A stretch of DNA of 49,459 nt from an uncultured Lachnospiraceae bacterium (GTDB lineage: Bacteria; Bacillota; Clostridia; Lachnospirales; Lachnospiraceae). The notes beneath the pieces were generated by a model that worked only from the letters and a program-made list of their open reading frames with translations, was not told the origin of the DNA and ran no database searches. Every line of letters begins with the position of its first letter. Position 1 is the first letter of the stretch. Positions 1-8,186 of this stretch are shown piece after piece. The position numbers and the translations under genes were made by a program. The stretch spans positions 1-49,459 of the forward strand of contig CAJTSD010000026.1 of assembly GCA_910578795.1 (NCBI GenBank), written 5' to 3'.

Positions 1-95
1 TAAGACCCCTTGAAGACTACAAGGTGGATAGGGCATGGGTGTAAGTGCAGCAATGCATTAAGCTGAATGCCACTAATAGGTCGAAAGCTTATCCT
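1..95 (+). rRNA. 23S ribosomal RNA, 3' end (partial)
   Basis: The first ~95 bases match the conserved 3' terminus of bacterial 23S rRNA: the TAAGACCCCTTGAAGACTAC block, the GGTGTAAGTGCAGCAATGCAT segment, and the terminal CTAATAGGTCGA stretch. The 5' part lies outside the window, so the exact mature end is estimated by analogy with other 23S genes. It is followed by two tRNA genes, which places it at the distal end of an rRNA operon. No 5S gene follows. Confidence 0.93.
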
Positions 96-187
96 GGCAA
101 GCATGGTTGGTGCTGTGGGTAAGAGGATAGGAAAAAGAGGTTTATAAGGTTTCTGTGTTCGGTTTTGAGGGAATACTCTCAGTATTA

Positions 188-261
188 GGCCTCATGGCTC
201 AGTTGGTTAGAGCGCCGCCCTGTCACGGCGGAGGTCGTCGGTTCGAGTCCGATTGGGGTCG
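188..261 (+). tRNA. tRNA-Asp (GTC)
   Basis: A full cloverleaf is visible: acceptor GGCCTCA pairs with TGGGGTC (two G-T wobbles), the D arm is GCTC...GAGC, the anticodon stem CCGCC/GGCGG encloses CTGTCAC with anticodon GTC, and the T arm contains GTTCGAGTC. The discriminator base is G, as expected for Asp. CCA is not encoded. It lies ~90 bases after 23S rRNA in the same transcription unit. Confidence 0.97.
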
Positions 262-274
262 TTTATATTATCTT

Positions 275-347
275 GGGATCTTAGCTCAGCTGGGAGAGCA
301 TCTGCCTTACAAGCAGAGGGTCACAGGTTCGAGCCCTGTAGGTCCCA
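275..347 (+). tRNA. tRNA-Val (TAC)
   Basis: Cloverleaf: acceptor GGGATCT pairs with AGGTCCC, the D arm is GCTC...GAGC, the anticodon stem TCTGC/GCAGA holds loop CTTACAA with anticodon TAC, and the T arm contains GTTCGAGCC. The discriminator base is A and CCA is not encoded. It follows tRNA-Asp by 13 bases and precedes a strong terminator, so it is the last gene of the rRNA operon. Confidence 0.97.
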
Positions 348-353
348 TTGTAA

Positions 354-388
354 AAATGGAGTGTTTATTGAAAGAACACTCCATTTTT
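354..388 (+). terminator. rRNA/tRNA operon terminator
   Basis: A 12-bp stem, AAATGGAGTGTT pairing with AACACTCCATTT, around a 9-base loop, followed directly by Ts. It lies 6 bases after tRNA-Val and ends the rRNA-tRNA unit. Confidence 0.9.
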
Positions 389-394
389 TAATTA

Positions 395-423
395 TTGAAC
401 TTGTTGGTATCCTATGATATAAT
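395..423 (+). promoter_or_regulatory. Sigma-A type promoter of metY
   Basis: TTGAAC (395-400), a 17-bp spacer and TATAAT (418-423) form a near-consensus vegetative promoter ~40 bases upstream of metY. No SAM riboswitch or T-box is visible in the short leader. Confidence 0.8.
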
Positions 424-463
424 TTAAAAGTGTTTTGATTATGGGATAGAAAAGGAGAAGACA

Positions 464-1774
464 ATGTCTAAAGAATATTCTATTGAAACAAAATGTATAC
501 AGTCAGGTTGGAAACCAAAAAATGGAGAAGCAAGAGTGCTTCCCATTTATCAGTCTACGACCTTTAAATATGAAACTTCCGATGAGATGGGAAAACTTTT
601 TGATCTTGAGAAAGACGGGTATTTTTATACAAGACTTCAAAATCCTACTAATGATATGGTAGCACAGAAAATATGTGAACTTGAAGGCGGAGTGGCAGCA
701 ATGCTTACATCTTCGGGGCAGGCTGCCAATTACTATGCAGTATTTAATATCTGTGAGGCGGGCGATCATGTGGTTATGTCATCGACCGTTTATGGCGGTA
801 CCTTTAATCTTCTTACGGTTACAATGAAAAAAATGGGAATAGAGTGCACAATTGTTGATCCTGATGCCGATGAAGAAACGTTACATAAGGCATTTTTAGA
901 GAATACAAAATGTGTAGTGGCGGAATCAATTGCAAACCCTGCTTTAGTGGTATTGGATATTGAAAAGCTTGCAAATGTGGCACATATGCACGGAGTGCCT
1001 TTGATTGTTGACAATACATTTGCGACGCCAATCAATTGCCGTCCGTTTGCGTTTGGTGCGGATATTGTGACCCATTCGACAAGTAAGTATATGGATGGAC
1101 ATGCCATGAGTTTGGGTGGTGCGATTGTTGATTCGGGGAATTTTGACTGGAATCAATATGGAGATAAATTTCATGGACTTACGACACCGGACGAATCATA
1201 TCATGGGGTGACGTATACTGAAAAATTTGGTAAGAAGGCATATATAACGAAAGCTACGGTACAACTTATGCGTGATTTAGGTTCTACACAGTCACCGATG
1301 AATGCTTTTTTACTAAATGTAGGTCTTGAAACACTTCATCTTAGAGTGCCGAGGCACTGTGAAAATGCTTTAAAGGTGGCAACATGGCTGGAACATAATG
1401 ATAAGGTGGCATGGGTGAATTATCCTGGGTTAGAAAGTAGTAAGTATTATGGCTTAGCACAAAAATATATGCCAAACGGGACTTGCGGTGTGATTTCGTT
1501 TGGGTTAAAGGGCGGCAGGGATGTGTGTGAATCCTTTATGGACCATTTAAAACTTGCTGCGATTGTGACACATGTGGCAGATGCAAGAACATGCGTTCTT
1601 CATCCGGCAAGCCATACGCATAGGCAGATGAATGACGCACAGTTAAAGGAAGCGGGTGTACAGCCTGATTTGATACGGTTTTCCGTTGGAATTGAGAATG
1701 CGGATGATATTATTGCAGATATTGAACAGGCGCTTGACCTAATTCAATTTGATGAAAGAGAATATGAAAAATAA
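464..1774 (+). CDS. metY: O-acetylhomoserine sulfhydrylase
   Basis: A PLP-dependent Cys/Met-metabolism enzyme that makes homocysteine (methionine pathway) from O-acetylhomoserine and sulfide in the cytoplasm. The 436-residue length is right for the MetY branch, which is longer than MetB/MetC. Visible motifs are the N-terminal YQSTTFKY segment, TSSGQAA near residue 85, IVDNTFATP with Asp183 expected to contact the pyridine nitrogen, and HSTSKYMDGH with the Schiff-base Lys208. An AAGGAG site lies 6 bases before the ATG, and a good promoter precedes it. It sits alone behind the rRNA terminator, with the next ORF overlapping its end slightly. Closely related methionine gamma-lyases are the main alternative; the length and the inserted region favour MetY. 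Confidence 0.92.
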   Translation: MSKEYSIETKCIQSGWKPKNGEARVLPIYQSTTFKYETSDEMGKLFDLEKDGYFYTRLQNPTNDMVAQKICELEGGVAAMLTSSGQAANYYAVFNICEAGDHVVMSSTVYGGTFNLLTVTMKKMGIECTIVDPDADEETLHKAFLENTKCVVAESIANPALVVLDIEKLANVAHMHGVPLIVDNTFATPINCRPFAFGADIVTHSTSKYMDGHAMSLGGAIVDSGNFDWNQYGDKFHGLTTPDESYHGVTYTEKFGKKAYITKATVQLMRDLGSTQSPMNAFLLNVGLETLHLRVPRHCENALKVATWLEHNDKVAWVNYPGLESSKYYGLAQKYMPNGTCGVISFGLKGGRDVCESFMDHLKLAAIVTHVADARTCVLHPASHTHRQMNDAQLKEAGVQPDLIRFSVGIENADDIIADIEQALDLIQFDEREYEK

Positions 1775-2531
1775 AGGTTTTATCACAGGCATTATGCTTA
1801 TTTTTGTTCTTGGAGCTGCATTTCTCGTGCGTGCCTTTTATATTGGGAATTTGATGGATAAAGTAAATATAGGTGAACAGATTTTAAATTCTGCAATGCT
1901 CGAAGAAAATAGTGGAATAGCCGTTGTGGGTATTTTTGCGGATGGTTTTTCTGCAAGAGCGGTTTATATTCTATGTTTGTCGTTTGCCTGTATGGTTTTT
2001 GGAAATTTTGCAGTGGCAGGCGTCTACTTAAATGTAGGTATTCAGATGATTGCGGTTATCATGCTTTTCATTGCAGGGAAGAACTTCTTCAATCGGTATT
2101 TGGGAATTGCATTAGGAATGGCATTTGCACTTTTTCCGGCTATTATAAAGCAGATTTCGATGGTAGATGAATCAAATATCAGGATACTTTTTGTTGTAGT
2201 ATTTATAGGGCTCGTATCGGTGGTATTCCATATCATAAGGAGGTTGCATGGTAAAAAGAAGGCAAACGAGATTTCGGTAAAGGAGAATACGGTAGAGATG
2301 ACAGAAAATGAGCAAAAAAAGCAGATTGAAATAGCAGTTGTGCCTGACAGCTCCATGAAGGAAATCATTCTTGATGACGTTGAAGAGCAAAAACCGAAAT
2401 TTATAGAAAATCCGCTGCCAGTGCCAAAGCGCAAGGCGCACAGGGAAATGGATTATGCCATTGAAACGGATGACAATGATGATTATGATGTTACGGATAT
2501 GACCGGAAAAGATTTCTTTGACATTGAATAA
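1764..2531 (+). CDS. Membrane protein of unknown function with acidic cytoplasmic tail
   Basis: About 255 residues. The first half has several hydrophobic helices: one from about residue 6, others around ILCLSFACMVFGNFAVAG, MIAVIMLFIAG and ILFVVVFIGLVSVVF. The second half is hydrophilic and highly charged, ending in an Asp-rich stretch (ETDDNDDYD). I do not recognise a family. The ATG at 1764 is preferred over in-frame ATG 1752 because GAAAGAGA lies just before it; the start overlaps the end of metY, so the two are probably cotranscribed and coupled. A terminator follows the stop codon. A role in methionine metabolism is not implied beyond cotranscription. Confidence 0.7.
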   Translation: MKNKGFITGIMLIFVLGAAFLVRAFYIGNLMDKVNIGEQILNSAMLEENSGIAVVGIFADGFSARAVYILCLSFACMVFGNFAVAGVYLNVGIQMIAVIMLFIAGKNFFNRYLGIALGMAFALFPAIIKQISMVDESNIRILFVVVFIGLVSVVFHIIRRLHGKKKANEISVKENTVEMTENEQKKQIEIAVVPDSSMKEIILDDVEEQKPKFIENPLPVPKRKAHREMDYAIETDDNDDYDVTDMTGKDFFDIE

Positions 2532-2553
2532 AAAAATGGAATATGCAGACAAT

Positions 2554-2592
2554 AAAAAGAACTCTTATATTTAGAAAAAGGGTTCTTTTTTT
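2554..2592 (+). terminator. Terminator after metY-membrane protein unit
   Basis: AAAAAGAAC...GGTTCTTTTTTT forms a stem with a U-rich end about 20 bases after the stop codon. Confidence 0.75.
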
Positions 2593-2636
2593 ATGCACGG
2601 GGCGCGCAGCAAGTAGTGGAAAAGTTGGAGGTGTGT

Positions 2637-3365
2637 ATGTTAAACAGTGATAAGACCAATAATGGTATCAGCAATGGGAAAGAAGAGGAATTGGATAACA
2701 AGCGTTATAAAGATGAAAAAATTGAAAAAGAAGGGCAGGTTACGCTTGATGAAAACAAAAACAAGCACAAGATTCATTTAATTACGATTATCGGAGAGAT
2801 TGAGGGGCATGAAAATGCGGGAAATCAGTCAAAGGTGACAAAGTATGAGCTATTATTGCCACAGCTTGCTTCGATTGAGGATAGTGAAGATATTGACGGT
2901 GTTCTTCTTCTTTTAAATACAATGGGAGGAGATGTGGAGGCTGGGCTTGCCATCGCTGAGATGATAGCATCGTTGAGTAAGCCGACGGTATCGCTTGTAC
3001 TTGGCGGGAGTCATAGTATTGGTGTGCCGATTGCCGTGAGCAGTGATTATTCATTTATTGTGCCGACGGGGACAATGGTGGTACATCCTGTCAGAGTAAA
3101 TGGAATGGTGATTGGAGCGCCGCAGACCTTCACGTATTTTAAGGATGTACAGAACCGCATCACAAACTTTGTGTGCAGTCACTGCAAAATTGCAAAGGAT
3201 CGGTTTGAGGAACTGATGATGGAAACCGAAATTCTCACAAAGGATATGGGGACCGTGCTGGAGGGCAAGGAGGCTGTCAAGGAAGGGATTATCAATGAAA
3301 TTGGCGGGATTTCACAGGCGATTGCAAAGCTGCATGAGTTGATTGATTGTGTGAAAAAGGGATGA
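2637..3365 (+). CDS. tepA: ClpP-fold protease of the TepA (YmfB) type
   Basis: A 242-residue protein with the ClpP/crotonase fold. A charged N-terminal extension (~50 residues) precedes the core, which begins at HLITIIGEIEGH. LLLNTMGGDVEAGLAIAEMI corresponds to the ClpP substrate-binding segment, GGSHSIGVPIAV carries the nucleophile-position Ser, and VVHPVR carries the catalytic-position His. The start is ATG 2637, with GGAGG 5 bases upstream; a GTG at 2616 has no such site. In Bacillus subtilis tepA (ymfB) also lies beside spoIIIE/ftsK, so gene order supports the call. In Bacillus TepA has been linked to protein translocation and spore proteins; the substrate here is unknown. Confidence 0.85.
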   Translation: MLNSDKTNNGISNGKEEELDNKRYKDEKIEKEGQVTLDENKNKHKIHLITIIGEIEGHENAGNQSKVTKYELLLPQLASIEDSEDIDGVLLLLNTMGGDVEAGLAIAEMIASLSKPTVSLVLGGSHSIGVPIAVSSDYSFIVPTGTMVVHPVRVNGMVIGAPQTFTYFKDVQNRITNFVCSHCKIAKDRFEELMMETEILTKDMGTVLEGKEAVKEGIINEIGGISQAIAKLHELIDCVKKG

Positions 3366-3390
3366 CAATCGGTATGAAAAATGCTATAAT
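3362..3390 (+). promoter_or_regulatory. Promoter of ftsK, overlapping tepA stop
   Basis: ATGACA (3362-3367), 17-bp spacer, TATAAT (3385-3390). It sits on the tepA stop codon, so ftsK can be transcribed on its own with a ~170-base leader that contains strong hairpins. Confidence 0.65.
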
Positions 3391-3465
3391 ATTATGTAAA
3401 ATTGTGATTATTCAGTATAGCACTGCGCACTTGCTGTGAAGTGTGTAAGAACACCTGAATTATGC

Positions 3466-3537
3466 CAAGCATCAAGCCTCCACGAAGTGGATTTGCATGG
3501 TTTGATGCTTGTAACTATGAAGGAGCTGAATAGTTAC
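3466..3537 (+). repeat. Double-hairpin palindromic element in ftsK leader
   Basis: CAAGCATCAA (3466-3475) pairs with TTGATGCTTG (3502-3511), enclosing a smaller hairpin TCCAC-GAA-GTGGA (3479-3491). Immediately after, GTAACTAT (3511-3518) pairs with ATAGTTAC (3530-3537), with AAGGAG in its loop. There is no U-tract, so it is not a simple terminator. It may be an RNA leader structure or a dispersed palindromic repeat; the window itself contains no second copy of this sequence. Confidence 0.6.
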
Positions 3538-3565
3538 ATGAAGTTTTTGGCTGGGGGGAGATATT

Positions 3566-6364
3566 ATGGCATCTGCATCGGGGAGAAGTGCGTCAAAGAG
3601 CAGAACAAATGCACGTAAGGGAACATCAAAAAATACGGGAAGGAATACAAATACGAGAGGGAAAAAGAGAAAAAATGTAGACATCGCGGTAAAAAATGAA
3701 GTCATGCTCATTGTGATTTTTGCGGTGGCTATTTTTACTTTTTTGTGTGTGACAGGGCTGATCCATGGGACGGCGGCAAACGGTATCAGGGATATCATGT
3801 TCGGGCTTTTTGGCTTTTTGGCATATGCCGTGCCTGTTATTATATTTTTGGGCTTTGCTTTTGGCATTTCAAATAAGGGAAACACAGTGGCGGTTGTGAA
3901 GCTTGTAAGCTGTGTGGTGCTTGTGTTTTTAATTGGGATTTTGGCATTTTTAATCATGAAGCAGAACGATTTGATAGGCGAATCTGTCGTGAAAGAGCTT
4001 TATCAGACTTCAAAAGAGAAGCGCGGCGGCGGCGGCGTTCTTTTTGGGGTTCTTGGTTATGGAATGTATCAGTTGATTGGTTTTGGCGGAACACTTTTTG
4101 CGGTGCTTGTGCTTGCGATTATTTCGATTGTTTTTATCACGGAGAAAAGTTTTCTTTCGGGGGTGAAGAGAGGCGGCGCATATTTGATTGAAACAGCAAG
4201 GGAGGATGCTGTCAGAATGCGCGAGTATCGGGAGTCATTGCGTGAGGAGTATGAATATGAGGAAGATTATGAGGAGGAAGATTACGAGGAGGAGCAATCT
4301 TTAACAAGAAGGCGTACCGATACAAAGCGTAGAGATGCCCGTAAAACAGATAACGTTTCGAGCGAAATTGCGGAAGAGAAAAAACGCAGGGCGGATAAAA
4401 AGACGAGAGGCGTTATTTCCAGCACGGCGATTACCTTAAAGGCTGAAAAACCATCAGACAGTATCCGGCAGGATATTCATGAGATTACGATTCTTGATGA
4501 AAATACGGAGCCGGATATACTTGAGGAGGATATCAGTGTAAAACCATATCAGAAAATTATCAAGGAGCCGTCATTTGAGTATGAACAGGAAATAAATGAT
4601 ACTGCGGTTGAAGCGCATGATGATTTTTTTGCGGAGGATTCCGGTTTTTCAGAGGAGTTTGAGGAAGGTGATTTTTCGTTTGAAAACCGTTTTGGGTCAT
4701 TGGTTGATGAGAAGGACTTGGAACGTATGCCGGAGCCTGTGACGGAGGATACGGTTTTGGAACCGGTACAGGAAACATTTTTGGAGGCGGATGAGCCAGA
4801 ACCGTTTTCAAAAATGGGTCGGGCAGAAATTGCCAAAGAGGAAGCGGTAATACAGAATCATATCCAAAATGTTGAAGAACAGCCGGTTAGAACATATGTA
4901 TTCCCTCCCATTAATCTGCTCAAAAAAGGGGAAGGCAAAAAGGGGGATTCGACAAACCAGTTGAAGGAAACTGCGCTAAGATTGCAGCAGACTTTGCAGA
5001 CCTTTGGCGTACGGGTAACGATTACGGATATCAGTCAGGGTCCTTCCGTTACAAGATATGAGATGCAGCCGGAACAGGGTGTAAAGGTGAGTAAGATTGT
5101 CGGGCTTGCAGATGATATAAAGCTGAATTTGGCAGCGACGGACATTCGTATCGAGGCGCCGATTCCTGGCAAGGCGGCAGTCGGAATTGAGGTGCCGAAT
5201 AAAGAGAACAGCGCTGTGGCATTGAGGGATTTGCTTGATACGGAGATGTTTAAGAACTTTTCATCCAATCTTGCATTTGCAGTGGGAAAGGATATTGCAG
5301 GTCAGACAGTTGTGACGGATATTGCAAAGATGCCGCATGTTTTGATTGCGGGCGCTACGGGTTCGGGGAAATCGGTCTGCATTAATACGATTATTATGAG
5401 TATTTTGTATAAGGCAGATCCGTCGGATGTAAAGATTATTATGATTGATCCGAAAGTGGTAGAACTTAGTGTGTATAACGGGATTCCGCATCTTATGATT
5501 CCGGTTGTTACGGATCCGAAAAAGGCTTCAGCTGCTTTAAACTGGGGTGTGACGGAAATGGACGACAGGTACCGGAAATTTGCGGAGCTTGGTGTCAGAG
5601 ACTTAAAAGGATATAACGCGGCGGCAAGCCAGGGCAGGCTTTTGCCTGACGGCCAGCCGGTACAAAAGCTGCCTCAGATTGTCATTATCGTGGACGAGCT
5701 TGCCGATTTGATGATGGTGGCATCGGGAGAGGTTGAGGCGAGCATCTGCCGGCTGGCACAACTTGCAAGGGCATGTGGGATTCATTTGGTGATTGCGACA
5801 CAAAGACCATCTGTGGACGTTATTACGGGATTGATTAAGGCAAATATGCCAAGCCGCATTGCGTTTAGTGTTTCAAGTGGTGTGGACTCACGTACGATCC
5901 TTGATATGAATGGTGCGGAAAAGCTGCTTGGAAAGGGGGATATGCTTTTTTATCCGCAGGGATATGCCAAACCTGCAAGAGTTCAGGGTGCGTTTGTGTC
6001 TGATTCTGAGGTTGCAGATGTAGTGGATTTTTTAAAGAATCAAATGATTGGAAATACATATAGCAGCGATATTGAGGATAAAATTAAGAACATCCAAAGT
6101 TCGGGTGCGGCAGTCGGGGGAGCTGGCGGAAGCGGAAACGACACGGATACATATTTTGCGGAAGCGGGTAAGTTTGTGATTGAGAAAGATAAAGCTTCAA
6201 TTGGAATGCTGCAGCGCGTATTTAAAATTGGATTTAATAGGGCAGCGCGTATTGTTGACCAGCTTGAGGAGGCAGGCGTCGTAGGCGCCGAGGAAGGTAC
6301 GAAACCGCGGCGTATTCTGATGAGCATGGAGCAGTTTGAGAATTATTTGGAAGAAAAAGGGTAA
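3566..6364 (+). CDS. ftsK: DNA translocase FtsK/SpoIIIE
   Basis: A 932-residue membrane-anchored DNA pump that moves chromosomes through the closing division or sporulation septum. A basic N-terminus is followed by about four membrane helices (residues ~45-195), a long acidic linker (~200-440, including repeated EEDYEEE-type runs) and the RecA-like motor. Walker A GATGSGKS includes Lys602, and Walker B is VIIVDELADLM near residue 709. After a Gly-rich hinge, the last ~65 residues (TYFAEAGKFVIEK...RAARIVDQLEEAGVV) form the winged-helix gamma domain that reads chromosome-orientation sequences. RBS GGGGGGAG precedes the ATG by 5 bases. Its neighbour tepA matches the Bacillus arrangement. Whether it acts in division, sporulation or both cannot be decided from sequence. 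Confidence 0.96.
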   Translation: MASASGRSASKSRTNARKGTSKNTGRNTNTRGKKRKNVDIAVKNEVMLIVIFAVAIFTFLCVTGLIHGTAANGIRDIMFGLFGFLAYAVPVIIFLGFAFGISNKGNTVAVVKLVSCVVLVFLIGILAFLIMKQNDLIGESVVKELYQTSKEKRGGGGVLFGVLGYGMYQLIGFGGTLFAVLVLAIISIVFITEKSFLSGVKRGGAYLIETAREDAVRMREYRESLREEYEYEEDYEEEDYEEEQSLTRRRTDTKRRDARKTDNVSSEIAEEKKRRADKKTRGVISSTAITLKAEKPSDSIRQDIHEITILDENTEPDILEEDISVKPYQKIIKEPSFEYEQEINDTAVEAHDDFFAEDSGFSEEFEEGDFSFENRFGSLVDEKDLERMPEPVTEDTVLEPVQETFLEADEPEPFSKMGRAEIAKEEAVIQNHIQNVEEQPVRTYVFPPINLLKKGEGKKGDSTNQLKETALRLQQTLQTFGVRVTITDISQGPSVTRYEMQPEQGVKVSKIVGLADDIKLNLAATDIRIEAPIPGKAAVGIEVPNKENSAVALRDLLDTEMFKNFSSNLAFAVGKDIAGQTVVTDIAKMPHVLIAGATGSGKSVCINTIIMSILYKADPSDVKIIMIDPKVVELSVYNGIPHLMIPVVTDPKKASAALNWGVTEMDDRYRKFAELGVRDLKGYNAAASQGRLLPDGQPVQKLPQIVIIVDELADLMMVASGEVEASICRLAQLARACGIHLVIATQRPSVDVITGLIKANMPSRIAFSVSSGVDSRTILDMNGAEKLLGKGDMLFYPQGYAKPARVQGAFVSDSEVADVVDFLKNQMIGNTYSSDIEDKIKNIQSSGAAVGGAGGSGNDTDTYFAEAGKFVIEKDKASIGMLQRVFKIGFNRAARIVDQLEEAGVVGAEEGTKPRRILMSMEQFENYLEEKG

Positions 6365-6379
6365 TCAGGAAAAAATGGA

Positions 6380-6419
6380 CAGGCTCACTTATTCAATATT
6401 TTAATAGACAGTGAGCCTG
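6380..6419 (+). terminator. Hairpin after ftsK
   Basis: CAGGCTCACT pairs with AGTGAGCCTG around a 20-base loop, 15 bases after the ftsK stop. The downstream tract (ATTAATGTTATTCTT) is only moderately T-rich, so termination may be partial. Confidence 0.55.
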
Positions 6420-6500
6420 ATTAATGTTATTCTTAATAGATAAGAAAAGATAACTTGTGCTTGCATACAGACTTGCAGGCGTATAGAAATGGAGGATTTT

Positions 6501-8171
6501 ATGAAATCTGATATTGAAATTGCGCAGAATGCCGAGCTTCTCCCAATTACGGAGGTTGCAAAGGCGCTTGATATAGAGATGGATGATTTGGAGCTTTATG
6601 GGAAATATAAAGCCAAAATATCAGACGCGTATTTAAAGAAAATAGAGAGTCGTCAAAACGGGAAATTGATTCTTGTGACAGCAATTAATCCGACACCTGC
6701 AGGAGAAGGAAAGACGACAACCAGCGTCGGATTAGGTCAGGCACTTGGAAGGCTTGGAAAAAAAGCGGTGATTGCGCTTCGGGAGCCGTCGCTTGGTCCT
6801 TGCTTTGGAGTAAAGGGCGGTGCCGCGGGCGGCGGAATGGCGCAGCTTGTTCCGATGGAGGATTTGAATCTTCATTTTACGGGTGATTTTCATGCGATTA
6901 CCGCGGCAAATAATCTTTGTGCTGCATTGCTTGATAATCATATTCAGCAGGGAAACGAGTTGGGAATTGATACAAGGCAGATTGTGTGGAAGCGCTGCAT
7001 TGACATGAATGACAGAGTATTACGCAATGTTGTGGTTGGAATGGGAAATAAGATGGACGGCTTTGTAAGGGAAGATCACTTTGTCATCACAGTAGCATCG
7101 GAAGTTATGGCGGTGCTTTGCCTTGCCAAGGATATGGAGGACTTGAAAAAACGCCTTGATAGAATGATTGTTGCTTACGATTATGACGGGAACCCGGTCA
7201 CGGCAGGGCAGTTAAAGGCAACCGGCGCAATGGCGGCGCTTTTAAAGGATGCGATGAAACCGAATTTGATTCAGACGTTGGAGCACACGCCTGCAATTGT
7301 ACATGGCGGTCCGTTTGCAAATATTGCACATGGCTGCAACAGTGTGCGTGCGACAAAGGCAGCGCTGAAGATGGCGGATTATGTTGTGACGGAGGCAGGA
7401 TTTGGGGCGGATTTGGGAGCGGAGAAGTTTTTTGACATTAAATGCCGTCAGGGGGGACTGACACCTGATGCTGTAGTGCTTGTTGCTACGATTAGGGCAT
7501 TGAAATACAACGGAGGCGTATCTAAGGATAGTCTGAATCATGAAAATCTTGCCGCTTTGGAACGGGGAATCGTAAATCTTGAAAAACATATTGAAAACCT
7601 ACATAAATATGGTGTTCCGGTGATAGTGACACTTAATGCGTTTGTATCGGATACACAGGCTGAGATTCGTTTTGTGAAAAAGTTTTGTAATGATAGAAAT
7701 TGTGATTTTGCGATTTCCAAGGTATGGGAACAGGGCGGAGAAGGCGGAATCGAGCTTGCAGGTGCAGTATTGAATACGCTGGAGACGAAAGCGAGTCATT
7801 TTGCACCGATTTATGGCAGCAATTTGCCAATTGTTGAAAAGATTATTCGGATATCAAAGGAAATATATGGTGCGCAGGGTGTTGCGTTTTCTTCTGCGGC
7901 TGTGAAACAGATTGAAAAGCTTGAAAAGCTGGGGTTTGGAGATTTACCGGTTTGTATGGCAAAAAACCAGTATTCTCTTTCGGATGACCCAAGTCTTCTT
8001 GGGCGCCCCAAGGGCTTTACGATTCAAGTAAGAGAGGTTTACGTGTCTGCGGGAGCAGGTTTTATCGTGGTGCTTACGGGGGCGGTTATGACGATGCCCG
8101 GGCTTCCCAAGGTTCCGGCAGCATATCAGATTGATGTGACGAATGAAGGCGTCATAACAGGATTATTTTAG
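6501..8171 (+). CDS. fhs: Formate-tetrahydrofolate ligase
   Basis: An ATP-dependent enzyme that makes 10-formyl-THF from formate for one-carbon metabolism (purines, initiator tRNA, and the methyl branch where acetogenesis is present). The protein is 556 residues from ATG 6501, the usual family length. An in-frame ATG 12 bases earlier contains the GGAGG that serves the true start, so it was rejected. Visible features: TPAGEGKTTTSVGLGQAL, the P-loop-like nucleotide site near residues 64-80; LREPSLGPCFGVKGGAAGGG; FTGDFHAITAANNL; and AGFGADLGAEKFFDIKCR. It stands between ftsK and an unrelated membrane protein gene. Confidence 0.97.
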   Translation: MKSDIEIAQNAELLPITEVAKALDIEMDDLELYGKYKAKISDAYLKKIESRQNGKLILVTAINPTPAGEGKTTTSVGLGQALGRLGKKAVIALREPSLGPCFGVKGGAAGGGMAQLVPMEDLNLHFTGDFHAITAANNLCAALLDNHIQQGNELGIDTRQIVWKRCIDMNDRVLRNVVVGMGNKMDGFVREDHFVITVASEVMAVLCLAKDMEDLKKRLDRMIVAYDYDGNPVTAGQLKATGAMAALLKDAMKPNLIQTLEHTPAIVHGGPFANIAHGCNSVRATKAALKMADYVVTEAGFGADLGAEKFFDIKCRQGGLTPDAVVLVATIRALKYNGGVSKDSLNHENLAALERGIVNLEKHIENLHKYGVPVIVTLNAFVSDTQAEIRFVKKFCNDRNCDFAISKVWEQGGEGGIELAGAVLNTLETKASHFAPIYGSNLPIVEKIIRISKEIYGAQGVAFSSAAVKQIEKLEKLGFGDLPVCMAKNQYSLSDDPSLLGRPKGFTIQVREVYVSAGAGFIVVLTGAVMTMPGLPKVPAAYQIDVTNEGVITGLF

Positions 8172-8186
8172 AGGAGTTTGTAAAGC

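Noticed and set aside
155..391. 78-codon ORF through the tRNA region
   Set aside because: It reads across tRNA-Asp, tRNA-Val and the terminator, which are clear RNA genes.
348..463. SAM riboswitch or T-box before metY
   Set aside because: The leader is too short and shows no conserved riboswitch or T-box sequence.
3436..3618. 60-codon ORF overlapping the ftsK start
   Set aside because: It covers the leader hairpins and runs into ftsK in another frame; there is no ribosome site, so it is a by-product of the palindromic sequence.
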